A stretch of DNA of 13,885 bases, from assembly GCA_030045295.1 (NCBI GenBank), contig JASIGD010000331.1:1-13885 (forward strand), in the 5' to 3' direction. Under the pieces are notes generated by a model. The model was not told where the DNA came from and did not search any database. It was given only the letters and a program-made list of their open reading frames with translations. The translations under genes were made by a program, and so were the position numbers. The stretch is from Streptosporangiaceae bacterium. GTDB taxonomy: Bacteria; Actinomycetota; Actinomycetes; Streptosporangiales; Streptosporangiaceae. This document shows positions 6,153 to 11,736 of the stretch, piece by piece. Within the stretch, counting starts at the first letter, position 1; every line of letters begins with the position of its first letter.

Positions 6153-7454
6153 GTGATTCCTGTGGCGGCGCTCATGACTTCGGTGTCCGCCGGGCCGGAC
6201 GGGCCCGTAGTGGTGATGTCCGGCGAGGCCGACACGACGACGGCCGAGTCGCTGCGCGAGGTGCTGGCGGCGCAGCTGGATACCGGAGCGCGGCTGGTGA
6301 CAGTCGACGCGTCTGAGTTGTTGTTCCTCGACTCCGCCACCTTGCGCGTCCTGGTCCTGGCGGCCAAGGCGCTGGGGGAGCGACACGGGACGCTGGTGCT
6401 CGCGCACCCGCGGCCGATAGTGGCCAGGCTGCTGGAAGTCACTGGCGCAGACACACTGCTCGACGTGCGGGAGTTAGCCGGTCAGCACATAGCCTCGAGC
6501 TCCGGCTCGGCCCGCCGGGCTGAGCCGGGCGCGGCGATGCTCTCCGCGGTATCGAACAGGATCTGCTGGAGTGGTCGGGGCAGGTCACCACTCCAGACCA
6601 CGGCCGCCGTCGCCTTCAGCGGATGGTGCGCAAGACCCACGCGGACCATCTCGCGGCCGACCGCCGACCGGGATAGCGGGATCGGCTCGGGCCGGCTTCC
6701 GGCGACGACGCTGGGGCCGGTCAGCATCGCGGTAGGCCGGTCCGCGGTCGCGGCGAAGGCGAGGTCCATCTGCAGCGAGTGCCGGAGGGGCGGATCGCTG
6801 AATTCGAAGCGCGGGTCCGTGGTCCGCATGACCCGCGTCCAGGCGTCGTACGTCCCCGGCTGCACGCGGCGCGGCCCGTGGATGACGTCCATGCGGGCCA
6901 GTTCGGCCAGGCTGATTGTCCCGAGGCGGGCCGCAGCGTGTGCCGACGGGATCCACACGTCGGGTTCGAATTCCGAGAGACGCATCACGTCGAGCGGGGC
7001 GGCCAATGCGTCGGCGCCAACCGTCAGCCAGCCCAGGCCGGCGTCGGCCCGGTGCTGCCGAATCAGTGAAAACTCGGCGTCTAGCGGCGTTTCGATCCAG
7101 ACGATCTCCACGTCCGCCGCGGCGGCCGCCGATTTCAGCGCCGAAGCAGCCTCGACCGCGAGGGCATCAGGCAGTCCGGGCGGCACGACCATGCGCAGGT
7201 GCTGGCGCCCCAGGCCTGCCGCTTGCCGGGTCCGGCTCACCTCCCGGTCCAGGAGTGACAGCACGGCGCGCGATGCGTCCAGCAATACGGCGCCGGCCTC
7301 GGTGAGCCGCAGGCCGTCACGGCGGCGCTGCAGCAGCGGCGTGCCGATGATCTCTTCGAGCCGCCGGATCTGCTGGCTCAGGGTCGGCTGGGCGATAAAC
7401 ATCCGCTCCGCGGCCCGGGTGAAGCTCCCCGCGTCGGCGAGCGCCACAAAGTAA
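6153..7454 (+). CDS. STAS-domain anti-sigma-factor antagonist; frame runs on antisense to the LysR gene
   Basis: The first ~110 residues are a STAS domain of the SpoIIAA/RsbV anti-anti-sigma type: VVVMSGEADTTTAESLREVL, then VTVDASELLFLDSATLRVLVLAAKAL with the Ser in the position that the partner kinase phosphorylates (LDSATL), then LVLAHPRPIVARLLEVTGADTLL. Such proteins bind a serine-kinase anti-sigma factor and free the sigma factor. The GTG start at 6153 has an excellent site, GGAGG (6141-6145) with a 7-nt spacer. The family is about 110-120 residues long, but this frame has no stop until 7452-7454. The ~320 extra residues are Arg/Ser-rich and lie exactly antisense to the LysR gene, so they are very unlikely to be functional. 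A TAG in the neighbouring frame (6475-6477), just before the LysR stop, suggests a one-base insertion or read error near 6460-6474. Functional part: about 6153-6480. Confidence 0.7.
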   Translation: MIPVAALMTSVSAGPDGPVVVMSGEADTTTAESLREVLAAQLDTGARLVTVDASELLFLDSATLRVLVLAAKALGERHGTLVLAHPRPIVARLLEVTGADTLLDVRELAGQHIASSSGSARRAEPGAAMLSAVSNRICWSGRGRSPLQTTAAVAFSGWCARPTRTISRPTADRDSGIGSGRLPATTLGPVSIAVGRSAVAAKARSICSECRRGGSLNSKRGSVVRMTRVQASYVPGCTRRGPWMTSMRASSARLIVPRRAAACADGIHTSGSNSERRITSSGAANASAPTVSQPRPASARCCRISENSASSGVSIQTISTSAAAAADFSAEAASTARASGSPGGTTMRRCWRPRPAACRVRLTSRSRSDSTARDASSNTAPASVSRRPSRRRCSSGVPMISSSRRICWLRVGWAINIRSAARVKLPASASATK

Positions 7455-7546
7455 CGAAGATGCCGCAGCTCGATGGCGAGCGGCGGGTCGGCCGACTTGG
7501 GCAGCTCCACCGGCTCCGGCTGGCGGTCCGAGTGGGCTGCCTTCAT
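6482..7546 (-). CDS. LysR-family transcriptional regulator
   Basis: 354 residues, slightly long for the family because of a ~25-residue charged N-terminal extension. The winged helix-turn-helix spans about 28-87: LRHLRYFVALADAGSFTRAA, AQPTLSQQIRRLEE, GTPLLQRRRDGLRLTEAG. The linker helix and a periplasmic-binding-protein-like effector domain follow (LRMVVPPGLPDALAVEAA, HRADAGLGWL, PDVWIPSAHAAA, VGLAHHPLKATAAVVWSG). The co-inducer is unknown. The ATG at 7546 is chosen over the start 7 codons upstream because AAGGAG (7552-7557) sits 5 nt before it. The 3' end faces the STAS gene; the last ~970 bp are overlapped antisense by the run-on STAS frame. Homology and codon pattern favour this strand as the real gene. 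LysR proteins usually control a divergent neighbour, here the PucR-type gene 411 bp away, but no target is shown. Confidence 0.93.
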   Translation of the reverse strand: MKAAHSDRQPEPVELPKSADPPLAIELRHLRYFVALADAGSFTRAAERMFIAQPTLSQQIRRLEEIIGTPLLQRRRDGLRLTEAGAVLLDASRAVLSLLDREVSRTRQAAGLGRQHLRMVVPPGLPDALAVEAASALKSAAAAADVEIVWIETPLDAEFSLIRQHRADAGLGWLTVGADALAAPLDVMRLSEFEPDVWIPSAHAAARLGTISLAELARMDVIHGPRRVQPGTYDAWTRVMRTTDPRFEFSDPPLRHSLQMDLAFAATADRPTAMLTGPSVVAGSRPEPIPLSRSAVGREMVRVGLAHHPLKATAAVVWSGDLPRPLQQILFDTAESIAAPGSARRAEPELEAMC

Positions 7547-7957
7547 TCTTTCTCCTTGATCAGGCACCTGAGGCTACCCTCGCGCCCGGCGCTAGGCATC
7601 GGGCGAGCGGGACGACGTTGCAGATGGCCGTCGTGCCCCGCGCACAACCGGCGAGGACCCGCGATCCCGGCCGAGGCGCCAAACGTAGTTCAGATGAAAC
7701 CTCGGCCCTTGACGAGTTTTACATTTCTCATGGCCAGTCCACCCGGCCGGCTGGGAATCGAAAAAGCGGTACTGCTGTCGCGCCATGGGCACGCGCTATC
7801 CGCAAGGGGCATGCACGGATCCACGTAATCAAGGCAAGCTCCACCGTCCGTTCTGATAAAGAAAAGGGCTCGAAAGGCCGCTAGCGGGAGCCATTGCGGG
7901 CCGCGAACACCGACCTCGCCGCCGCTGCGCCAGCTTGCGAGAATATGAAAGAATCCG
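7547..7957. other. Divergent intergenic region between LysR and PucR-type genes
   Basis: 411 bp with no convincing gene. It contains the A/T-richer patches 7682-7732 and 7850-7866, unusual against the GC-rich surroundings and typical of promoter DNA. TTGACG at 7709-7714 lacks a matching -10. On the minus strand a GCCT-N14-GGGTAG arrangement (7597 to 7574) weakly resembles a sigma-B-type promoter just upstream of the LysR ribosome site. LysR operator half-sites could not be assigned with confidence. Confidence 0.3.
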
Positions 7958-9256
7958 GTGGTGGACTTGGATCGTCCCGTGGTTGCCGAGCTGATGTCGG
8001 AGGTCGCGGCCGCGGTGGCCCGGCGCGCGCCGGCGGTATCCGCGGATGTCTACGAGGTGATCCTGCGGGAGATCCCGCAGCTACGCGACGACAAGCCGGT
8101 GCTAGCCCTGCTCGCTTCCAGCGTCGATAGCAACGTCGACACTTGCCTGCAGATCATGCAGCACCGGATCGACCTGACCGCCGTGCAGGCTCCGGCCGCG
8201 GCCGTGGAGTATGCGCGCCGGCTGGCGCAGCGCGGCACGCCGCTGACCGCGCTGCTGCGCGCTTACCGGGTGGGGCACACGTGCTTCTCGGACTGGGTGC
8301 TCACCGAGCTGGCCCAGCGTGCGGACGACGCGGAGATGATAAGCGCCACCACGCTGGGCATGTCCAAGATCGTGGCTGGTTACATCGACCAGACGTCCGA
8401 AGAGATGGTCACGGCCTATACCCAGGAAAGAGAAAGGTGGCTGCGGAACCGGAGCGCCGCGCGGGGCGCCCGGATCCGGGACCTGCTGTCGGGCGAGCGG
8501 ATCGACGTCGGTGCCGCGGAGGCCACCTTGGGCTACCGGCTACGCCAGTACCACGTGGGCGTGGTGTGCTGGGCGGGCGACGCGGCGAGGCCCGTCGACG
8601 AGATCACCCGGCTGGAGCGAGCGGTCAGCCACGTGGCCGCGCAGGCGGCTTCTTCCGGCGAGCCTGTCTTCCTGCCGCGGGACGAGTCGGCCGCGTGGGC
8701 CTGGCTACCGCTGGGGATCCAGGACAAGTTCGAGGACGCCGCGGCCAGCACGGCCGAGACGGACCCCGACATCCATTTCGCCTTCGGCGACGCGGCTCGC
8801 GGGACGGCTGGTTTCCGCATCACCCACCAGCAAGCGGTCGCCGCCCAGGGGGTAGCGCTTGCGGCCGGATCTCCCGCGCCGCGGGTGGTGACGTTCAGCG
8901 AGGTGGCGCCCGTCGCGATGATGCTCGGCTCCGCCGACCTGCTACGGGCCTGGGTGCTCAGCACGCTGGCGGGCCTGGCCACCGACGACGAGCACCACGC
9001 CCGGCTGCGTGACACCCTGCTCGTATTTCTGGAGGGCGGGGGCAGCTACAAGATGACCGCCGAACGGCTGGTGCTGCACAAGAACACGGTCCAGTACCGG
9101 ATCCGCAAGGCCGAGGAGAGCCTCGGCCGGCCCGTCGGCCAGAACCGCCACGACATAGAACTCGCGCTGCGAGCGAGCCACTGGCTCGGCCCCGCGGTGC
9201 TGCGGCCCGCTGCCGCGCCGGCCGGCGCGGGCCATAACCACGAGCGTGCCCGCTGA
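7958..9256 (+). CDS. PucR/CdaR-family transcriptional regulator with RsbRD-like N-terminal domain
   Basis: 432 residues in the three-part layout common in actinobacteria. (1) An all-helical N-terminal domain of about 160 residues resembling the RsbRD_N type (LAQRGTPLTALLRAYRVGHTCFSDW, then EEMVTAYTQERERW). (2) A degenerate GGDEF-like middle domain (YHVGVVCWAG, HFAFGDAARGTAGFRITHQQA). (3) A C-terminal PucR helix-turn-helix (about 348-395: RLRDTLLVFLEGGGSYKMTA, ERLVLHKNTVQYRIRKAEESLGRPV). It is expected to act as a cytosolic DNA-binding regulator; the signal is unknown. The start is GTG 7958 or the adjacent GTG 7961; GAAAGA (7947-7952) is a weak ribosome site with a 5-nt spacer. The tail APAGAGHNHERAR is not conserved-looking. 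Convergent with the HdeD-like gene, with a palindrome on its stop codon. Confidence 0.92.
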   Translation: MVDLDRPVVAELMSEVAAAVARRAPAVSADVYEVILREIPQLRDDKPVLALLASSVDSNVDTCLQIMQHRIDLTAVQAPAAAVEYARRLAQRGTPLTALLRAYRVGHTCFSDWVLTELAQRADDAEMISATTLGMSKIVAGYIDQTSEEMVTAYTQERERWLRNRSAARGARIRDLLSGERIDVGAAEATLGYRLRQYHVGVVCWAGDAARPVDEITRLERAVSHVAAQAASSGEPVFLPRDESAAWAWLPLGIQDKFEDAAASTAETDPDIHFAFGDAARGTAGFRITHQQAVAAQGVALAAGSPAPRVVTFSEVAPVAMMLGSADLLRAWVLSTLAGLATDDEHHARLRDTLLVFLEGGGSYKMTAERLVLHKNTVQYRIRKAEESLGRPVGQNRHDIELALRASHWLGPAVLRPAAAPAGAGHNHERAR

Positions 9257-9269
9257 CCGGAACCGGTCA
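9254..9269. terminator. Perfect inverted repeat covering the PucR-type stop codon
   Basis: TGACCGG (9254-9260), AA, CCGGTCA (9263-9269): the TGA stop is the first base triplet of the left arm. As RNA it would form a 6-bp stem with a GAAC loop. It lies in the 44-bp gap between convergent genes, so a bidirectional terminator is possible, but no T-tract follows. It could instead be a protein-binding site. Confidence 0.35.
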
Positions 9270-9300
9270 GGCTATGCCGCGCCGCCCTTAACCCGGGGGC

Positions 9301-9861
9301 TCAGGCTGCGTTGCGCAGTTCCGACAGCGACCTCACGTCACCACCGACACGGCGCATCTCGACGCCGGCGGTGACCTGCGAGAACCCGTAGATCATGCTG
9401 TACAGGCCGAACAGCAGCGCGAGGGTGACCGCGCCGACGCCGGGCCGGGCGAACAGCAGGATGCCGAAGGCGACGGACACCAGACCGGAGATGATGAACA
9501 GCGCGCGCGTCCCCGCGGTCTCCCCGCCGCCGAACCCGGCGACGACCTCGACCACGCCGCCGACCAGAGCCCAGGCCGCCACGACGATGACCAGCACGAA
9601 CGCGGTGGGTCCGGGCCAGACCAGGGCGACCACGCCGGCCGCCAGCGAGATAAGCGCGAGCAGCAGGTGACCGAAGACCGGTCCGGCGGTCCGGCGGCTG
9701 AAGGCCCTCGCGGCCTGCAGCCCCGCGTCTGCGAACGCGTAGATCGCGAACAAGATGACCAGCGCGAGAATCGTGACGCCGGGCCAGGCGATGGCCAGGA
9801 TCCCGACGATGACGGCCAAGATGCCGAGCAGAATCAACGAGGTGGACGTCGACTTGAACAT
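9301..9861 (-). CDS. HdeD-like (DUF308) six-TM membrane protein
   Basis: 186 residues, the usual length of the HdeD/DUF308 family. Six hydrophobic segments come as three hairpins, each with the family's WPG/RPG turn: LILLGILAVIVGILAIAWPG; ILALVILFAIYAFADAGLQ; LLLALISLAAGVVALVWPGP; FVLVIVVAAWALVGGVVEVV; LFIISGLVSVAFGILLFARPG; LALLFGLYSMIYGFSQVTAG. E. coli HdeD is an acid-resistance inner-membrane protein; the biochemical role is unknown. The ATG at 9861 (MFKSTSTS) is chosen because AAAGGA (9871-9876) is 9 nt upstream, while the ATG at 9870 directly abuts it. Convergent with the PucR-type gene and divergent from the 55-residue membrane protein gene (216 bp between starts). No sigma-B-like promoter was found upstream. 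Confidence 0.92.
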   Translation of the reverse strand: MFKSTSTSLILLGILAVIVGILAIAWPGVTILALVILFAIYAFADAGLQAARAFSRRTAGPVFGHLLLALISLAAGVVALVWPGPTAFVLVIVVAAWALVGGVVEVVAGFGGGETAGTRALFIISGLVSVAFGILLFARPGVGAVTLALLFGLYSMIYGFSQVTAGVEMRRVGGDVRSLSELRNAA

Positions 9862-10077
9862 GGCGGGCATTCCTTTCGCTTGCCTCGGCGGCACCGCCTC
9901 ATCGGGTAAGCGCGCGGCGCGCGTAGCACCCAGCAGACCCGATGGCCGCCGGTTCCGGCCAACATCTGCTGCCTATGGAGGCATAGCCGCCGACTAGCGC
10001 CGTGGCCAGTTCGCGCTGTCAGGTAGTTCTGCTGAGCCGCTCTTGCTCCACTGCGCGGCGCATAGTAGAACGAAACG

Positions 10078-10245
10078 GTGGGACGATGGGTAGTCGCCGT
10101 GCTCTACCTGCTCGCGATGGTAGGCATCGTGGTCGGCGCGGACGTCCTGTTCTTCAGGCACCACTTCTGGGAGCGGCTGATCGCAAACGTCGCGATTGTC
10201 GCGGTATTCGTCGCGTTCTATCTAAGGTTCCTGAAGCGTCCGTGA
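10078..10245 (+). CDS. Small two-TM membrane protein (55 aa), function unknown
   Basis: A GTG-started frame of 55 codons ending in TGA at 10243-10245. The translation starts MGRWVVAVLYLLAMVGIVVG, has one hydrophobic helix (about 4-20), a short loop with aromatic and basic residues (DVLFFRHHFWERL), a second hydrophobic helix (about 35-48), and ends FYLRFLKRP. This clean two-helix layout with a positively charged C-terminus resembles short, widely distributed actinobacterial hypothetical membrane proteins with a 'VLFFRH-FWERL' core. Its function is unknown. It has no clear Shine-Dalgarno sequence (GAACGAAACG precedes the GTG), so translation may be leaderless. It stands alone between a divergent HdeD-like gene and a convergent BON gene. 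Confidence 0.75.
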   Translation: MGRWVVAVLYLLAMVGIVVGADVLFFRHHFWERLIANVAIVAVFVAFYLRFLKRP

Positions 10246-10300
10246 TGCCCGCCGGGCTTGGTCAGCGCCGCCGCGGGGGAGGTCATCCTCGCTGCGGCCT

Positions 10301-10317
10301 GACGTCGCACCGACGTC
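10301..10317. terminator. Stem-loop downstream of the small membrane protein gene
   Basis: GACGTCG (10301-10307), CAC, CGACGTC (10311-10317): a perfect 7-bp stem with a 3-nt loop, 55 bp after the stop of the 55-residue protein gene and upstream of a second, larger inverted repeat. Candidate intrinsic terminator without a T-tract. Confidence 0.35.
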
Positions 10318-10326
10318 TGCACCGGA

Positions 10327-10379
10327 ACGCGTCCCGGGCGAGGACCCGCTCATCTCGCGATACCTTGCCCGGGGCGCGT
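10327..10379. terminator. Large inverted repeat between convergent genes
   Basis: ACGCGTCCCGGGC (10327-10339) pairs with GCCCGGGGCGCGT (10367-10379): 12 of 13 pairs are Watson-Crick and the remaining one is a G-U wobble in the + strand RNA, around a 27-nt loop. It sits mid-way between the small membrane protein gene (ends 10245) and the BON gene (ends 10466), where a bidirectional terminator is expected. A further CCGCCG/CGGCGG pair (10432-10437 with 10460-10465) lies right after the BON stop. Confidence 0.4.
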
Positions 10380-10465
10380 GTGCCCATGGCCCTATCTACC
10401 GGAGCCAAGGTGCCACAAGTCCGTTACGGGTCCGCCGCCGGCCCTGTGGTCCTGCGATTCGGCGG

Positions 10466-11119
10466 TCAGCCGGTGATGGCCAGGTCGTCGCGGACGTCGA
10501 GGACACCGCGGGCCATCCAGGCGGCGTCGACCACCGCGTCGTGCTCGGCCCAGGTCCGGACGTGGCCGGTCAGCGTGATGGTGCTGCCCTTGGTGGCCAC
10601 ATCCACGTCGCTGTCGTCAGGGACCAGCGCGGAGCGGCGCAGCGCTTCCTGGACGTGCAGGTCGATGTCGACCGGGTCGGCGTCGTAGCTGATGTCGATG
10701 TCGTCCCTGACGTTGCGGACCCCGGTCAGCCCGGCGACCGCCCGCTCGGCGGCGGCGCGCTCGGAGCCGAAGCTCACGGTGCCGGTCAGCGTCACGTTGC
10801 CGTCCAGTGCCGTCGCCTCCACCCCGTCCGGCACGGTGACGTTCGAGGCCAGCGCGTTGTTGGCCGCGGTGGTCAGCATCGCGTCGCCGCGGAAGTCGGC
10901 CCCCGGCAGCGCCACTTCGAGATGGTTGAATACGTTCCCCACCCCGGTGACGCGCTGCGTGGCGGCGGCGGCCTCCAGGTATTGCGGGTAGCTCGGGACG
11001 GTGCCGTTGAGGGCCACATCCCCGTTCACGTTCGTGACGTGAATGTCCGCGTCGTCTACGAGCGGGTCGAACGCGAGCTCTGCCTTGACTGCCCCGCGGA
11101 TGTCTTTGGTCGTGCTCAT
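10466..11119 (-). CDS. Triple BON-domain protein (OsmY-like)
   Basis: 217 residues made of three BON domains: about 5-72 (VDDADIHVTNVNGDVALNG, VTGVGNVFNHLEV), 77-145 (VEATALDGNVTLTGTVSFG, LTGVRNVRDDIDI) and 152-217 (DVDVATKGSTITLTGHVRTW, ARGVLDVRDDLAI). Each shows the G-x-V-x-L-x-G turn and the 'V-x-G-V-x-x-V' end typical of the family. BON domains bind phospholipid or other ligands; OsmY is an osmotic-stress protein. There is no signal peptide or membrane segment, so a cytosolic location is likely, unlike periplasmic OsmY. The ATG at 11119 is directly abutted by AGGAG (11120-11124) with no spacer, and AAAGG lies 10 nt upstream, so the ribosome site is odd. Convergent with the 55-residue membrane protein gene. 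Confidence 0.92.
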   Translation of the reverse strand: MSTTKDIRGAVKAELAFDPLVDDADIHVTNVNGDVALNGTVPSYPQYLEAAAATQRVTGVGNVFNHLEVALPGADFRGDAMLTTAANNALASNVTVPDGVEATALDGNVTLTGTVSFGSERAAAERAVAGLTGVRNVRDDIDISYDADPVDIDLHVQEALRRSALVPDDSDVDVATKGSTITLTGHVRTWAEHDAVVDAAWMARGVLDVRDDLAITG

Positions 11120-11194
11120 CTCCTATATGCCTTTCTTGAGCAGATAAGGCGGCGTATGTGCCGCTCATCATGAGTCGACCTCGCAATCCCGCGA

Positions 11195-11232
11195 CGGTAA
11201 AGGCGATAGCGCCACTCGCGATATTGGCCGCG
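11195..11232. repeat. Diverged direct repeat, copy A
   Basis: Aligned without gaps to 11412-11449, 28 of 38 bases agree, including an identical 12-mer CGGTAAAGGCGA at the left and GGCCGCG at the right. On the minus strand the copy encodes IAAANIASGAIAFTVAGL; the partner encodes IAADTTKGSLAFTAAGL. Confidence 0.4.
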
Positions 11233-11411
11233 GCTATCGTGCCTGGCTGGGAGTTCAAGACCAACCCTCGGACGATGACGCGGTACAGGTGACCTGAGTT
11301 CCGCGGCAGCCCTCATGTGACTGCCCGCGCACCGCTGGCTTCCGTCTGGTTCTGGATGAATTGGCGGCGATACTGGCCGCTCGGGTCAATGATCAGCGGA
11401 TAATCCGGCTG

Positions 11412-11449
11412 CGGTAAAGGCGAGGCTGCCTTTAGTGGTATCGGCCGCG
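11412..11449. repeat. Diverged direct repeat, copy B
   Basis: Partner of copy A, 217 bp to its right in the same orientation. On the minus strand its frame ends with a stop shortly after AFTAAGLSADH. Origin unknown: it may be a decayed duplicated gene piece or a paired regulatory site. Confidence 0.4.
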
Positions 11450-11477
11450 ATACGGACGCGCCGGACGCTAGCGGCCG

Positions 11478-11726
11478 TCACGGTGAGCGGCTCTCACCTG
11501 ATCCCGGTGATTCGCCGTCCGGGGTGAGCTGGCGGACCTCGAGCAGGTCCAGGCCGAGCGCGTCGATCTCGGCCAGCACGCCGTACAGCGCCGACCGGTC
11601 CAGCAGGCCGGTGAGCACGGTGTGCGCGCCGTGCTGCTGCGGGGCCAGGGCCGGGAACGCAGACAGTACCGTGGCGCCGAGGTGCCCGTTGATCCGGATC
11701 ATGTACAGGGCGGGTGCCGGGTCCAT
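11478..11726 (-). CDS. Small conserved-type protein (82 aa) downstream of the LuxR regulator
   Basis: 82 residues in an alpha/beta pattern: YMIRINGHLGATVLSAFPAL (strand-turn-helix), HGAHTVLTGLLDRSALYGVL (strand-helix), IDALGLDLLEVRQL (helix-strand), then a disordered Gly/Ser/Pro tail. The 'IR-x-x-GHL' opening and 'ALGL-x-LLEVR' closing resemble small hypothetical actinobacterial proteins often found near regulators; the function is unknown. The ATG at 11726 is 10 bp after the stop of the LuxR gene, fitting translational coupling. The frame stays open to a GTG-ATG pair at 11765/11762, which would overlap the LuxR gene by up to 29 bp; that N-terminus (MRPHLPARDHGG) looks non-native. No strong ribosome site is seen for either start. 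Confidence 0.7.
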   Translation of the reverse strand: MDPAPALYMIRINGHLGATVLSAFPALAPQQHGAHTVLTGLLDRSALYGVLAEIDALGLDLLEVRQLTPDGESPGSGESRSP

Positions 11727-11736
11727 GCCGCCATGG

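Larger units (their letters stand above)
11120..11477. other. Intergenic region upstream of the BON gene, with a diverged repeat pair
   Basis: 358 bp with no convincing complete gene. It holds the two repeat copies listed separately and the near-palindrome CAGGT-G-ACCTG (11286-11296). On the minus strand both repeat copies are in open frames giving similar short peptides, so remnants of a lost coding region are possible. No strong promoter for the BON gene was recognised. Confidence 0.3.

Noticed and set aside
5708..6316. 202-codon + strand frame across the gene-free region
   Set aside because: The translation is Arg/Gly-rich with no recognisable pattern and overlaps the well-started STAS gene in another frame.
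9862..10077. Sigma-B-type promoter for the HdeD-like gene
   Set aside because: The GGGTCT and GGGTGC candidates have no suitable -35 at the right distance.
10002..10688. 228-codon + strand frame
   Set aside because: It overlaps the 55-residue membrane protein gene in a different frame and then runs antisense to the BON gene; no domain is seen.
10541..11173. 210-codon + strand frame opposite the BON gene
   Set aside because: It is a shadow of the BON repeats; its Val/Asp/Gly/Arg composition is that of antisense DNA.
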